A DNA stretch of 12,500 nt from Trachelipus rathkii (GCA_015478945.1 JABUQX010088514.1:1-12500); one strand, 5' to 3'; counted from the stretch's first letter, positions 1 to 9,060 are shown. The notes: a model not told the origin generated them from the letters alone. Made by a program: numbers and translations.

Positions 1-380
1 CACACGAAAAGGAGATCTCCGAGAGAGGCCTCAGGATTGGGTTCTTGAACCTAATTCAAGATATATTTGGAACTCACAAGTTACATGCTATAATGCTTTG
101 CTGTGCTATGACTTATGAGAGCAAAATCGGTAAGTATTGTATTTGTAGTACTTATTCACGGGGCGTAACTTGTCATAATCTTTTAAAACTTAAGATATTT
201 TTTTTTCTAAAAAGGACCTGTTTCGCTTATGAAAATTTGTGAATGGATTTCGATCTATATTTATCCCAGTTCCACCTATTTTCTGATAAGGTATAATTAT
301 ATAGCGTTATATAACGTTAAATATAATTTGATAAATTGTGAATATGAATTTATTATGGATCTACTTTCTTTCATCTACTC
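1..380. other. AT-rich non-coding flank, no gene recognised
   Basis: This stretch is moderately complex sequence with no recognisable gene. Short reading frames exist but have no family features and end in the low-complexity (TA)n block that follows. Two small perfect inverted sequences are visible, GGAGATCTCC at 11-20 and GGTTCTTGAACC at 40-51. Neither has a context that would give it a function. It may be the edge of a decayed mobile element that begins outside the window, but nothing here proves that. Confidence 0.5.
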
Positions 381-656
381 TTATATATATTATTATTATA
401 ATTTATATATAATATGTATAATATATATATATATATATAATATTATATCATTATATATTAATATATATATATATATATATAATATTATATATTATATTAG
501 TATATTAATATTATATATATATATTTTATTAATATATTTAATTATATATATTATTATTATATATATATATTAATATATATTATTTATATTTATATTATAT
601 ATATATATTATTATTAATTATATTTATAATTAATAATATATATTAATTATATAAGT
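381..656. repeat. Degenerate (TA)n tract
   Basis: Almost only A and T, with runs of alternating TA broken by single TT or AA steps. It is the first of several such blocks. Open frames across it give only Ile/Tyr/Leu-rich low-complexity peptide and should not be read as a gene. Confidence 0.9.
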
Positions 657-699
657 ATTTTAGGGTTTAATTAGAAAACTGGAGAAAGAAACTTTGGTC

Positions 700-1060
700 C
701 ATTAACCAGGGGTCTTAAATTTTGAGTAATCGCTTTAAATTTTTTTGAGAATTTACACCTAATTTTATTGAGAACCTACTAATTATTATTTTTTTATGAG
801 AAGCCCTATTATTTTTTTAGGTGGAAACCCTAATTTAATTTGGTGGTAACCATAATTTTTTTTATTACATAGCCTAACTTTTCCTTTTGGGAACCCTTTA
901 TTTTTTTTGAAAACCCAAATTTCTAAATATGCGTGAACTTACCACATTTTTTGTGTGGGATTACACGCCTACCCATTTACTTTTGGTCAAACACCCTAAC
1001 GGAGTTATTTTATCGTGGGTGAACCGCTAATTTTTTGGCCAACCTAATTTTTTGCAACCA
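700..1060 (+). repeat. Degenerate ~23-bp minisatellite (AACCCTAATTTTTTT-like)
   Basis: A motif of the form G(A)GAACCCTAATTTTTTT recurs with diverged copies. Unit starts can be placed at about 724, 747, 770, 798, 821, 842, 867, 889, 909, 931, 953, 985, 1017 and 1037. Most spacings are 20-25 bp, with two of 32. The units share a purine-rich start, an ACCCTA-like core and a T-rich tail. The core recalls the plant telomere unit CCCTAAA, but the period is wrong for telomeric DNA. The array may lie inside an LTR, because a tRNA-primer-like site follows at 1186. Confidence 0.6.
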
Positions 1061-1651
1061 AGGCAAGGGTTGCGCCAAAACGGTTGCGTAGGGCGGAATT
1101 TCACGGTTCGTGATTAAGGCGTGTCTACTCCGATTCATAATTATTTTTGGTCTTTAACATACACAACCAGAATACAGCTACACTTTGGTATCAAAGCATA
1201 ATCAATGACTGTTTACTTCTGAAACCTACAGGACAAATAAACACACAGACAAATATACACACACACATAAAACACACTACCGGCGGCTTATGACTCATAT
1301 AAGAACTTCTTCATAATTCTATCGTGGGCCATTAATAAGTAAAACTGGCTACACGTCTCTTAGTCTCGTCTTTCTTATTTTGATTTCATCAAACGATTCT
1401 TTACACTAGATCAGAGTCTATATGAGGTCGCCATTTCAAAAACATAATAACCTAAAGTATGGAATTAACTTCAGAACACCTACCGGATACTCTCTGAGTC
1501 AAGTTATACATTATTAAAATCATGGGTTAGGAATTATAATCCACATGTACCTGGAGGCTTTATTGCTTCTATACAGGATCATGTATGGATTTAAGTAATC
1601 TATTTAAGATTAAACCCATATATCAAATACATTGGTAATTGAATCCGTCAG
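1061..1651. other. Complex non-coding segment, possibly decayed LTR element
   Basis: This is one of the few segments of ordinary base complexity outside the large palindrome. It carries the primer-binding-like site at 1186-1197 and a short CA-rich run near 1253-1280. I looked for gag or pol relics downstream of 1200 and recognised no protein motif; all frames are closed by frequent stops. If it is a retrotransposon remnant, only the LTR end and the untranslated leader remain recognisable. No second LTR copy was seen in the window. Confidence 0.3.
1186..1197 (+). other. Putative LTR-retrotransposon primer binding site (tRNA-iMet type)
   Basis: TGGTATCAAAGC matches 11 of 12 bases of TGGTATCAGAGC, the sequence complementary to the 3' end of plant initiator-Met tRNA that many plant Copia and Gypsy elements use to prime reverse transcription. 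Three bases upstream, at 1179-1182, the sequence reads TACA, which fits the CA end expected of an LTR. A 12-base near-match can arise by chance, no polyprotein follows and the LTR start was not found, so this is a suggestion only. Confidence 0.35.
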
Positions 1652-1712
1652 ATTTAATAATATATTATTATAATATAATAATATATATAATTATAATAAT
1701 AATTGAATCATA
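1652..1712. repeat. Short (TA)n/AAT-rich tract
   Basis: A run of TATTATTATAATA-type sequence made only of A and T. It resembles the longer AT blocks on both sides. Confidence 0.75.
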
Positions 1713-1720
1713 ATAATTAT

Positions 1721-2495
1721 AATAAGTGGATAATATGAGGACGGCTAAATTTTGACGAATCATTTATATTTTAGTAATATATATAAATGGAATTTATAAG
1801 TAATAATTATAAGTTTGAGATAAGAGGTATTTAATTGGCTGGATAGTATTGATTTTATATATATATTACGAAATATTATAATTGATAATATATGGTTGTT
1901 TGGTGTAAAAATATCAAAAGAATACGTTTAACTTAATTAGTTATCATATAGGTATTATATTATTAAGTTTATATTTTATGTTTATTTGATCTTATTTATT
2001 TATGGGGTATTTTTAGTGAAATAATTATTATTTTATTTAGGTTAGTTTTGTAATATGTATTTAGTATTTATTTTAATATTATTAACTATAGTTTTTTTAT
2101 AAATATTGAGTTTAATTATTTATCTTTATTATATTTACTTTAATAAAATTATATTATTGATAATTAATGCATTAATGGATGATAACAATTTTATTAGTAT
2201 ATATATATGAATGTATGAAAATATATATTTTAATATATATAAAAAAATAATAAAAAGTTTTTTATAAAAATATTATTTATTTTTATAAATAATACTATAT
2301 ACTAAGCTTTTTTAAACCACTCTAAGCCTGATTAGGACAGAATGATTTCATTTTGAAATGTTATTTTAAAAATTAAGTCTTTAGTCTAATTTGGTAATTT
2401 AAATATAATATAAACAATCTTTTCATACAAATTAATAGGTACGAAATTAAATAATATAATTATTAAAATAAGATTTATTTTACGTGACGTTTTGT
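1721..2495. other. AT-rich segment with no gene or recognised element
   Basis: About 775 bases of AT-rich but not strictly repetitive sequence. All frames are closed by frequent TAA/TAG codons. The only discrete items are a 14-bp perfect palindrome, ATTAATGCATTAAT, at 2163-2176 and a small hairpin (ATTTCA/TGAAAT) near 2344-2358. Both are easily produced by chance at this base composition. Confidence 0.5.
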
Positions 2496-2716
2496 TAGCT
2501 ATTTATAATATTAAATTATATATTAATATATATATTAATTATATTTATATAAAATATATAAATATTAATATATATATTATACTATTATATATAATATATT
2601 TTAATTATTATTAATATTTTTATATATAATATATATATAAATATATATATTATTATATATTATATAATATATATAATATATATATTTAATTAATATATTA
2701 TAATACTTATAATATT
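2496..2716. repeat. Degenerate (TA)n tract
   Basis: Interrupted TATATA/TTATAA sequence, nearly devoid of G and C, bounded on the right by a GC-containing island starting near 2718. Confidence 0.85.
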
Positions 2717-2800
2717 AATTTCGTGATCTATAGTACTCTTGAACGACCACGTGCTTTCACCTAATACACCCAATACGCCCATCCATATGATCACTTTATT

Positions 2801-3095
2801 ACATAATTTTAAATTAATTAATTATAATATTATAATTTAATTATATATTATATATATAAGTATAATATATATATCATTTATATAATATTATTATAAATTA
2901 TATCTAGTGACTTAACCATAGTATTAATTATTTATCTTTTTAGTAGGTACGATATATATATATATATACCATCAGAATTATAAATAAATTATATATTATA
3001 TGATATATATAATATTATTATAATATTAATTATATATATATATTATCTTATTATATTATATATATTAAATATTATATATATATATATTATAAATA
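2801..3095. repeat. (TA)n tracts with small islands
   Basis: Alternating TA and TTATAA sequence, broken by a short complex island at about 2903-2950. The preceding island, 2718-2800, holds a C-rich stretch near 2747-2790 but no recognisable feature. Confidence 0.8.
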
Positions 3096-3240
3096 TTTAG
3101 GTGTTTATTATTTACTTATGAATTTAAACAGCTTCACACCTGTTTATTAAAGAACTAATTTCAACATCACTACACAAACACTTTAATTTACACCCATATT
3201 CGACCCATTTTACCCATACGACACTCTATTTCAATTAATA
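3096..3240. other. Complex island between AT tracts
   Basis: About 145 bases with C-rich, CA-containing sequence (CACACC, ACACAAACAC, ACCCAT motifs). It has the same flavour as the 2747-2790 island and the CA-rich block at 3727. No gene or structural RNA was recognised. Confidence 0.4.
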
Positions 3241-3588
3241 TTTTATTCATAATCAATAATAAATAATTATATTATATAATATAATTTAAATATAATTATA
3301 ATTAATATTAATATTATAATTTTAAAAATATATTAAATTATATAAATTATTTAATTATATATTTATATATATTAAATTATAATATATTAATTTAATTATA
3401 TATATATAATAATTATTATATATATACTTATATTTTATTATTATATATATATAGTATAATATTTTATATTTATAATTATATATTTATATATATTATATAT
3501 ATATAATTTAATATTATTATTAATTAATTATATAATTATATTAATAATATACTATATATTAAATTTATTACTATAATATATTAATATG
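3241..3588. repeat. Degenerate (TA)n/(TTA)n tract
   Basis: About 350 bases composed almost wholly of A and T, with short alternating TA runs and TTAAT steps. No coding content. Confidence 0.85.
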
Positions 3589-3645
3589 ACTCAGTTAAAG
3601 GCCAGGTAATTTTATTATTAATGAGGGGGGTATCAAGTTTGAAGT

Positions 3646-3698
3646 TAGAATATATTATATATATATATTATATATTATTTAATATATTATTAATATTG
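3646..3698. repeat. Short (TA)n tract
   Basis: AT-only run following a short complex island (3589-3645) that contains a G6 run near 3625. It precedes the CA-rich block. Confidence 0.75.
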
Positions 3699-3726
3699 TC
3701 GATCCCTTGATAAAATTCGCCATAGT

Positions 3727-3838
3727 TTGGCTCACACTACTACACTACATAACTTCACACACATCACTCAACACACTACACACATACACACACTACACTT
3801 CAACTATAACACATCACACATAACACACTCACACACCA
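3727..3838 (+). repeat. CA-rich degenerate microsatellite
   Basis: Irregular CACA, ACTACA and TCACA units fill this stretch, with almost no G. A 70-residue frame across it reads as Thr/His-rich repeats and is best explained as translated low-complexity DNA. The same CA-rich style recurs three times in the left palindrome arm. Confidence 0.7.
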
Positions 3839-3891
3839 TAACTTCAATCATACTTTACTCTTGTCATGCACTGCAGTTACTTTGTGATCCT

Positions 3892-4190
3892 CAAGCTTTG
3901 ATGCTTTATCAAACTGGGTTAGATGCTTCAACTTTATGATGCTCCATATCGACTTTATTTGTGATGCTTGCTAACTTTCGTGATGTTCACCTTTAGCTTT
4001 GGATGCTCATTTCATATCAATTTGATGGCTCTTTAGACTTTGATGTGAGACTCATTACTTTATGTTGGTACTCAATAATCTTTAGATGGCTCCACACTTT
4101 TTGTGAATGCTTATCATATATTGATTGGATATTCAAGCTTTGATGACGTTCATCTCATTTTTGGTAGGTTTCGTCTTTGGATGGCAGGCC
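3892..4190 (+). repeat. Degenerate ~20-bp minisatellite (CTTTGATGCTC-like)
   Basis: The core GATG, usually within CTTTGATGCTC followed by an AT-rich tail, recurs at 3900, 3922, 3938, 3963, 3982, 4002, 4024, 4042, about 4061, 4085, about 4105, about 4128, 4142, about 4163 and 4180. Fourteen intervals cover 280 bp, a mean of 20 bp. Copies are strongly diverged and carry indels. No neighbouring gene explains it. Confidence 0.65.
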
Positions 4191-4352
4191 TCCTAGGTGT
4201 GGGATTGTCCAATGAATGTGGGTTGGCGATTGGCGGGGATTTGCGGAATGCCGATTTTTTTTGAATTGAGGAATGCAGATGCCGGATCTTTAAAAGTAGA
4301 ATGAAGAAATTTGCGGATGCGAAATGTTTACTCTTCGAAGTTTTGAAATTTA

Positions 4353-4355
<3 letters not shown>
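4191..4355. other. GC-richer segment with GGAATGC-type direct repeats
   Basis: The motif TTGCGGAATGCCGAT at 4241-4255 has diverged relatives at about 4264-4285 (TTGAGGAATGCAGATGCC) and 4310-4328 (TTTGCGGATGCGAAATG). These may continue or border the minisatellite to the left. The stretch is noticeably richer in G than its surroundings and ends abruptly at a clean (TA)n run. Confidence 0.45.
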
Positions 4356-4398
<43 letters not shown>

Positions 4399-4722
4399 TA
4401 TAATATATATTATATATATATTATAATTATATATATTTATATTTTATATTTATATATATTATTATAATAATATTATACATATTATATATTATATATATAT
4501 ATATTATATTATAATATATATATATATTAATATATATAAATATATAATAAATTATAATAAATAATAAAGAAAATAATAATATAATTTATTAATAATAATA
4601 ATAAATATTTATATTTAATAATAAAATTAATTATTAATAATAAAATTATTATTATTATAATAATATATATAATTTTTTATATATATATTAATTATATATA
4701 TATATCAATTATAAATAAAATT

Positions 4723-4754
<32 letters not shown>

Positions 4755-5080
4755 TTAAATTATATATATATATATTAAATAATTAATAAATAAAATTACT
4801 TATATATATAAAATATATAATATATATTATAAAAATATATATAAATAATTAATATAATTATTAAATATTATTTAAAAATATTATATAATATATTATATTA
4901 TTATATATATATAAATATATTATAATTATATATATATATATATATAATATATCAGTTAATATTCATAATAATAATATATATATATATATATATTATATTA
5001 ATATATTTATTAGTATTATATTATATATTATATATATATATTATATATCTTTTATTTATATATATTTATTATTTAGTACT
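4356..5080. repeat. Long (TA)n block bordering the palindrome
   Basis: About 720 bases of almost pure A and T, starting with an uninterrupted TA run of about 28 bases near 4358. It ends at the first GC-containing bases of the palindrome's left arm at 5084. A similar AT block starts at the mirror position, 12436, beyond the right arm. Confidence 0.9.
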
Positions 5081-5083
5081 ATA

Positions 5084-5160
5084 GGCACGTTGACGGCCAA
5101 ACGACTACGGAAGTTGCAACCGTGAGTTGCAAATGTTGGCAAAGAACATTTTGCAACATT
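5084..5160 (+). repeat. Left terminus with GTTGCAA subterminal motifs
   Basis: GTTGCAA occurs at 5113-5119 and 5126-5132, and TTGCAA at 5151-5156. The right end holds corresponding copies on the minus strand (about 12360-12395), partly decayed. Clusters of short subterminal motifs are typical of transposase-binding regions in DNA transposons such as hAT and Mutator-like families. That role is an inference, since no transposase is present. Confidence 0.35.
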
Positions 5161-5634
5161 TTGGTTTTCAAAGGTATTGACGTGTCAAGGTTAGGAGTTT
5201 TAAGGTGGTGACCGATTTAGGTTCTGGAAGACCGACTTTCCGAGTTTGAGCCTCGAACTCAGGAGTTTACCCACCAAAAGGGGGGCCGGAGCACCCGACA
5301 AGGGCAGGACTTTTTTTGGTCCCTAGAAGGTTTTAAAAATTGATTCAGTAGATATATTTTCGATGATTCCATGCGATTTATCGAGTGATCGATTACCCCT
5401 ATTGATGTTTAAATGTCTTTCTACGGTACTCTGTTGGGCTTTTTGCATCCTGAAAAATTAATCGAAAGAAAATAATGTACTATAATATGCATTCGATTTA
5501 ATGTTGTAGTAATGTCTACAGGTTCGAGGCCCACCTTTTCGATATTGAAGGATTTAGAGGTAATAGGTTCTGGAAACTTGGAATATAAATCTATTTTTGT
5601 AAATGTGATAAACTGATCAACAGGTGGAGTTTTT

Positions 5635-5652
5635 GGTGACCCGTAGGTCACC
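5635..5652 (+). other. Hairpin GGTGACC/GGTCACC, conserved in both arms
   Basis: A perfect 7-bp stem (5635-5641 with 5646-5652) encloses a CGTA loop. The right arm keeps a 5-bp version, GTGAC/GTCAC at 11857-11870, with loop TACG. Confidence 0.6.
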
Positions 5653-5846
5653 CCTGGACAGAGGGGGGTGTTGCCCTATAATTTGATCTACGTGAGGTTA
5701 CATCGTATGAAGTAGAGAGGGCATGTTTTGATCTTGAAATTGATAGTGTAGCGTTAGGGCTCATCTACTTAGCCCAGGTCAAATTCGTCTGAAACCCATG
5801 TTAGGCTTAACGTATCGGAGTGAAATTTGGATGTGAGTTATATGAT

Positions 5847-5907
5847 GACGTAATCTCGTCGGAGAGGAGATTACGTCCCTCTGCGTCCCCTCCTTCGTAA
5901 GAGGGGA
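5847..5907 (+). other. Two adjacent hairpins conserved in both arms
   Basis: GACGTAATCTC (5847-5857) pairs perfectly with GAGATTACGTC (5867-5877). Immediately after, TCCCCTC (5886-5892) pairs with GAGGGGA (5901-5907). The right arm keeps both at 11702-11757, each with about one bulged base. Being present in both arms does not prove selection, because both arms descend from one sequence. Confidence 0.6.
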
Positions 5908-6060
5908 ACGTAGCCCTAAAAAATTAAAATGAAATCGTAGAAGACCTGAAAACTGGAACAGGAATAGAGGAGTTCGGAGTCTGAGGACCGGGGTAGATGA
6001 GTTGGATTGGATTCGGATCTCGGAGTCCATGGCCCGCCACGGGGAGGGGGGTCCCCAGTT

Positions 6061-6180
6061 TGAAAAAAAAAGAAGAAGAAATGCATGGGAATGCAAAACA
6101 GAGGAAGAAGAAAAGAAGAAGAAGGAAGAAGGAGATTAGGGAGGAAAGGAAGGAAGAAGAAGAATGTGAAAGGAGGAGTC
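6061..6180 (+). repeat. GA-rich purine tract (left arm)
   Basis: A GAA/GGA-rich tract with an uninterrupted purine run of 35 bases at 6101-6135 and another at 6138-6164. Such strand-asymmetric runs can form triplex DNA. The mirror TC-rich tract lies at 11440-11553. An A-rich box with ATGCATGG and ATGCAAAACAGAGGAAG near 6081-6108 is very well kept between the arms. Frames over this region (Lys/Glu-rich on plus, Phe/Pro/Leu-rich on minus) follow from base composition. Confidence 0.75.
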
Positions 6181-6430
6181 TGAGAAGGAATCAGAGTTGG
6201 TAGTGGCACCGGTGATGGAGCCGGTGCGGTGCAAGTTATAAACATTTCGTAATAACAATCAATGTTTTGAATGTCTTTATATAGGTTATCAGGTCTTTAG
6301 ATCTTAGAAAATAATGGATTCTCAAAACAATCAAGAAAAAAATAATAATAAACAAGAATTTTTGGGATTCGTAGTAAATAAATTTTACATCTTTTTTGAC
6401 TTCCTTATTTCCAATCCAATGTGCTGAACG

Positions 6431-6712
6431 CCCCTAAAAAGCCAGTAAAAATACTATAAACCAACTATCCAACCTCCCTCCTGACCATTTGTGATTATGT
6501 ATTGATTATTAATTAAGGTTCAATTTTTATTATTGTAAAATGTAAAAGTTTATCTACCCTAAAGCAGTAAATCATAAATCAAACCACCCAACCTTCCTCC
6601 TGACCATCTGTGATCTATTGATCTATTTGATTAGGTCAAATTTTTTACTAAAATTTTCATGTTTACATACCTAAGCAGTTAAATCACTAAATCAAACATT
6701 CTATCAACTCCC
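6431..6712 (+). repeat. ~115-bp tandem repeat, two and a half copies (left arm)
   Basis: Units begin CCCTAAAAGCAGTAAATCA and continue with AACCTCCCTCCTGACCATCTGTGATC-like sequence, then ATTAATTAAGGTCAAATTTT. Copies start at about 6431, 6556 and 6669; the last one breaks off after about 45 bp. The mirror region 10960-11180 on the right holds two copies about 118 bp apart. Confidence 0.75.
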
Positions 6713-7150
6713 GCTGGCAGCGTTTGATGTTATTGCTTGGTGGAATTATTGAAATTAAGTCACATTTTCGAGTAATTAATTTTGAATAAACATAACATAA
6801 AATAAGTCCTTTATACACTGATCAACGAGTATATGCTTAAGTACAAGTATTTTCACATTAATACGCTTAACATAAGTATGACCTGAACTAATGAATTAAC
6901 CACAACGAAAGAACAGGATTACATCTTAAACAGGATAAACTGCTAGCATCTAACAAGTTTACACTTACAAACAGTAAAAGTACATAACAAATAAATTCAA
7001 AACGTAACTTATTCAACTTTGTCCAAGCATGTTCTTAACAGTAGGCAATGTTTATTTTACATTAACACTATGTAATATTTATCAAACATTTATCATATCC
7101 TAACCTAACTTATGTAATGAACTAAGAAATAAATGAACAACAATCCATCA

Positions 7151-7206
7151 CAACAGACACAACCAACACACAACTAATCACACACACACTACACACAACA
7201 CACAAC
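7151..7206 (+). repeat. CA-rich microsatellite, outer module (left arm)
   Basis: Interrupted CACA sequence with single A or T breaks. The upstream flank has a TATTTATCAAACATTTATCATATCCTAACCTAA-like stretch that also precedes the CA tracts at 8104 and 8501, so CA tract and flank travel together as one module. The mirror is the GT tract at 10451-10551. Confidence 0.8.
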
Positions 7207-7263
7207 AATCCATATACATTTCAATCAGAATACTCTGTTCATAACAATGTTTCCCATGTATAT

Positions 7264-7347
7264 AATTTAAAAAATTAAAAAAACAATTCAATGAATTTAA
7301 AAAAATTAAAATAAAAAAAAATTAAACAGTATAAATGCAAAATAAAA

Positions 7348-7381
<34 letters not shown>

Positions 7382-7900
7382 AAAAATTAAAAAAAAAAAA
7401 AAAAATAAAAAATAAAAATAAATAAAAAAAAAAAAATAAAATTAACAATAAAAATTTGGAAAAAGGTTGTTGAGAACTATGCTTCTAGTCGAGAATTTAA
7501 CTAATAAAAAAAATTTAAACAACTATAAATGCATAAATACACTTACTAAAATAGAATATTAAAAAAGTAAACCAAAAATTATAAAAATTAAATAAATAAA
7601 TCAATTTAAACAAAGTATAGATGGATTTATTAAATCAACTTACAAATGAAAAAAAAATGTTTAGAAAAATTTGCTTATAAAAATAATTAAAAATACAAAA
7701 ATAAAAATGAAAAATTGCAAATAAAAAAAGAAAAATAAATTTAAATAAAAATAAGAATAAAATTTAAATAATACATTCAAATAATAAAGTATAAATGTAA
7801 AGTAAAATTATAAAAAAATGTAAGAAAATAAAAAAGTTTTAATTTGTTGCACAATTATTTTCGTTAACGTTTATAAAAAAAAATTGAAAATTTTGAAAAT
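7264..7900 (+). repeat. A-rich tract with periodic AAAGTATAAATG motif (left arm)
   Basis: About 640 bases rich in A on the plus strand, including an A29 run at 7351-7379. A motif like CAAAGTATAAATGTAAAAT recurs near 7326, 7520, 7611 and 7785. It indicates that the tract is built from degenerate subrepeats and is not plain poly(A). The mirror is the T-rich tract at 9785-10395. Confidence 0.75.
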
Positions 7901-8103
7901 AGAAATGTCAGTCCCTTCAACATTTAGAAAGATGGGTTTTTTTGCAGATTGCAATGAATTTGACGATAATGTACATGTTAAGAAATAACAGAAATCAGTT
8001 TGTAAACAGTAATGATATTATATTTTAAACGATTACGTAACTTTATCAAATATTTATCCCACCCTAATTTCCTATTCATTTTATGTGAAATATCTCTTCA
8101 AAG

Positions 8104-8160
8104 AGACACATACATACACCACACACACTACACACCACACACACACAAACACAAGGCACA
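8104..8160 (+). repeat. CA-rich microsatellite, middle module (left arm)
   Basis: Interrupted CACA/CACACC sequence, mirrored by the longer GT tract at 9451-9544. Confidence 0.8.
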
Positions 8161-8499
8161 TTAACCACTCACATTTACCCAGGACTATATGCTAACCTAT
8201 AAATAAGCGTTTCACATTAAATAAAAGCTAACATACATCCACCCTGAATAAAAATAGTAATGTACAACGACAAACTAACATACTTAGACGAATAAAACTG
8301 CTAAACATTAACGAAAGTTCCATCATTAAAAACAGTAAGGTAACTAACATGATCAAAAAAACGTCACTACTCCAACACTTTTTTTCATGCCATATCTTTA
8401 AATATAAATGTTTAATTTTTTACAAGTTACATGTAAATATTTATCAAAGGATTTTCATATTTACCTAATAATATGTGATTAAAAACTAAGAATAAATCA

Positions 8500-8500
<1 letters not shown>

Positions 8501-8531
<31 letters not shown>
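8501..8531 (+). repeat. (CA)15 microsatellite next to the palindrome pivot
   Basis: An uninterrupted CA run, the cleanest microsatellite in the left arm. Its mirror is the GT tract at 9086-9132. Orientation of the modules switches immediately to its right. Confidence 0.9.
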
Positions 8532-8534
<3 letters not shown>

Positions 8535-8535
8535 T

Positions 8536-9060
8536 TCTGATTCTGTTTACATGTTACATTATCGTCAAATTGCAATTGCACTTTGCCTTGATAACGCATC
8601 TTCCATAATGTTGAAGACTGAATCTCCAATTTTTCAAAATTTGCATTTTCTTTTTTAAACGGTAACTTAATATAATTTTTTTTTTCCCTAAGTTGGGGTA
8701 TATTTATATTTTACTATTTTTTTATTATTTTTTATTTTACATTTTATACTTTTGGTGTTTATTTTTTATTTATTTTTTTAATTTTTATTTTTTATTTTTA
8801 TTTAAATTTTTATTTTTTTATTTTTTTTTATAATTTGCTATTTTTCAATTTTTATTTATTTTTTTTTTCTTGTTAGTTTTATTTTACATTTATACTTTGT
8901 TTTTAATTTTTTTTATTTTTTAAATTTATTTTTTTTATTTTTTAATTTTTTTTAATTTTTTTGGGTAAGTTATTTGGATTATACTTATGGGTTTAGCTTA
9001 TTTTTTATTTTAATTTTATAATTTTTTAAGTTTTTGTAAAATTTTATTCTAAAATTGGAC
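8536..9060 (+). repeat. Central spacer of the palindrome: extra T-rich module
   Basis: About 525 bp separate the arms. The spacer is not unique. Its start (about 8545-8700, with CATTATCGTCAAATTGCAA and GTTGAAGACTGA motifs) is the inverted copy of about 7870-7985 and a direct copy of about 9675-9820. The rest is a T-rich tract like 9785-10395. It therefore looks like one more right-arm-oriented module, with the change of orientation at about 8535-8545. Confidence 0.7.

Larger units (their letters stand above)
5084..8535 (+). repeat. Left arm of a giant imperfect inverted repeat (~3.45 kb)
   Basis: Reading inward, this arm matches the reverse complement of 9061-12430 along its whole length, roughly 75-80% by eye in the better segments. 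Landmarks in order are an end with GGCACG and GGCCAAA, GTTGCAA motifs (5113-5157), a G-rich run (5280-5310), small hairpins (5635-5910), a GA-rich tract (6061-6180), a ~115-bp tandem repeat (6431-6712), CA tracts (7151, 8104, 8501) and an A-rich tract (7264-7900). No coding gene is supported. The outer end abuts (TA)n sequence and no target-site duplication is discernible. It could be a foldback-type element, an inverted duplication or a sequencing chimera. Confidence 0.88.

Noticed and set aside
229..573. 114-residue plus-strand open frame
   Set aside because: Beyond the first residues it is translated (TA)n sequence (Ile/Tyr/Leu-rich); no domain and no plausible gene context.
657..670. TTTTAGGGTTTAA, resembling plant telomere repeat
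   Set aside because: Only a single copy; no tandem TTTAGGG array.
2718..3240. Possible relationship between the C-rich islands at 2747-2790 and 3165-3230
   Set aside because: They share only short ACCCAT/CACC words and could not be aligned convincingly by eye.
3727..3939. 70-residue plus-strand open frame, Thr/His-rich
   Set aside because: It is the translation of a CA-rich microsatellite and ends in the 20-bp minisatellite.
5525..5531. GGTTCGAGGCC near 5520, resembling a tRNA B-box
   Set aside because: No A-box at the right distance upstream, no cloverleaf, and the motif is not kept in the other arm.
5421..5651. 76-residue minus-strand open frame of normal amino-acid composition
   Set aside because: The mirror region on the right arm (about 11870-12060) is broken by frameshifts and stops, and I recognise no family; a chance frame or an untraceable relic.
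7151..8531. Regular CA tracts separated by spacers, considered as a CRISPR-like array
   Set aside because: The repeats are microsatellites of different lengths separated by hundreds of bases of related sequence; no conserved direct repeat and no cas genes.
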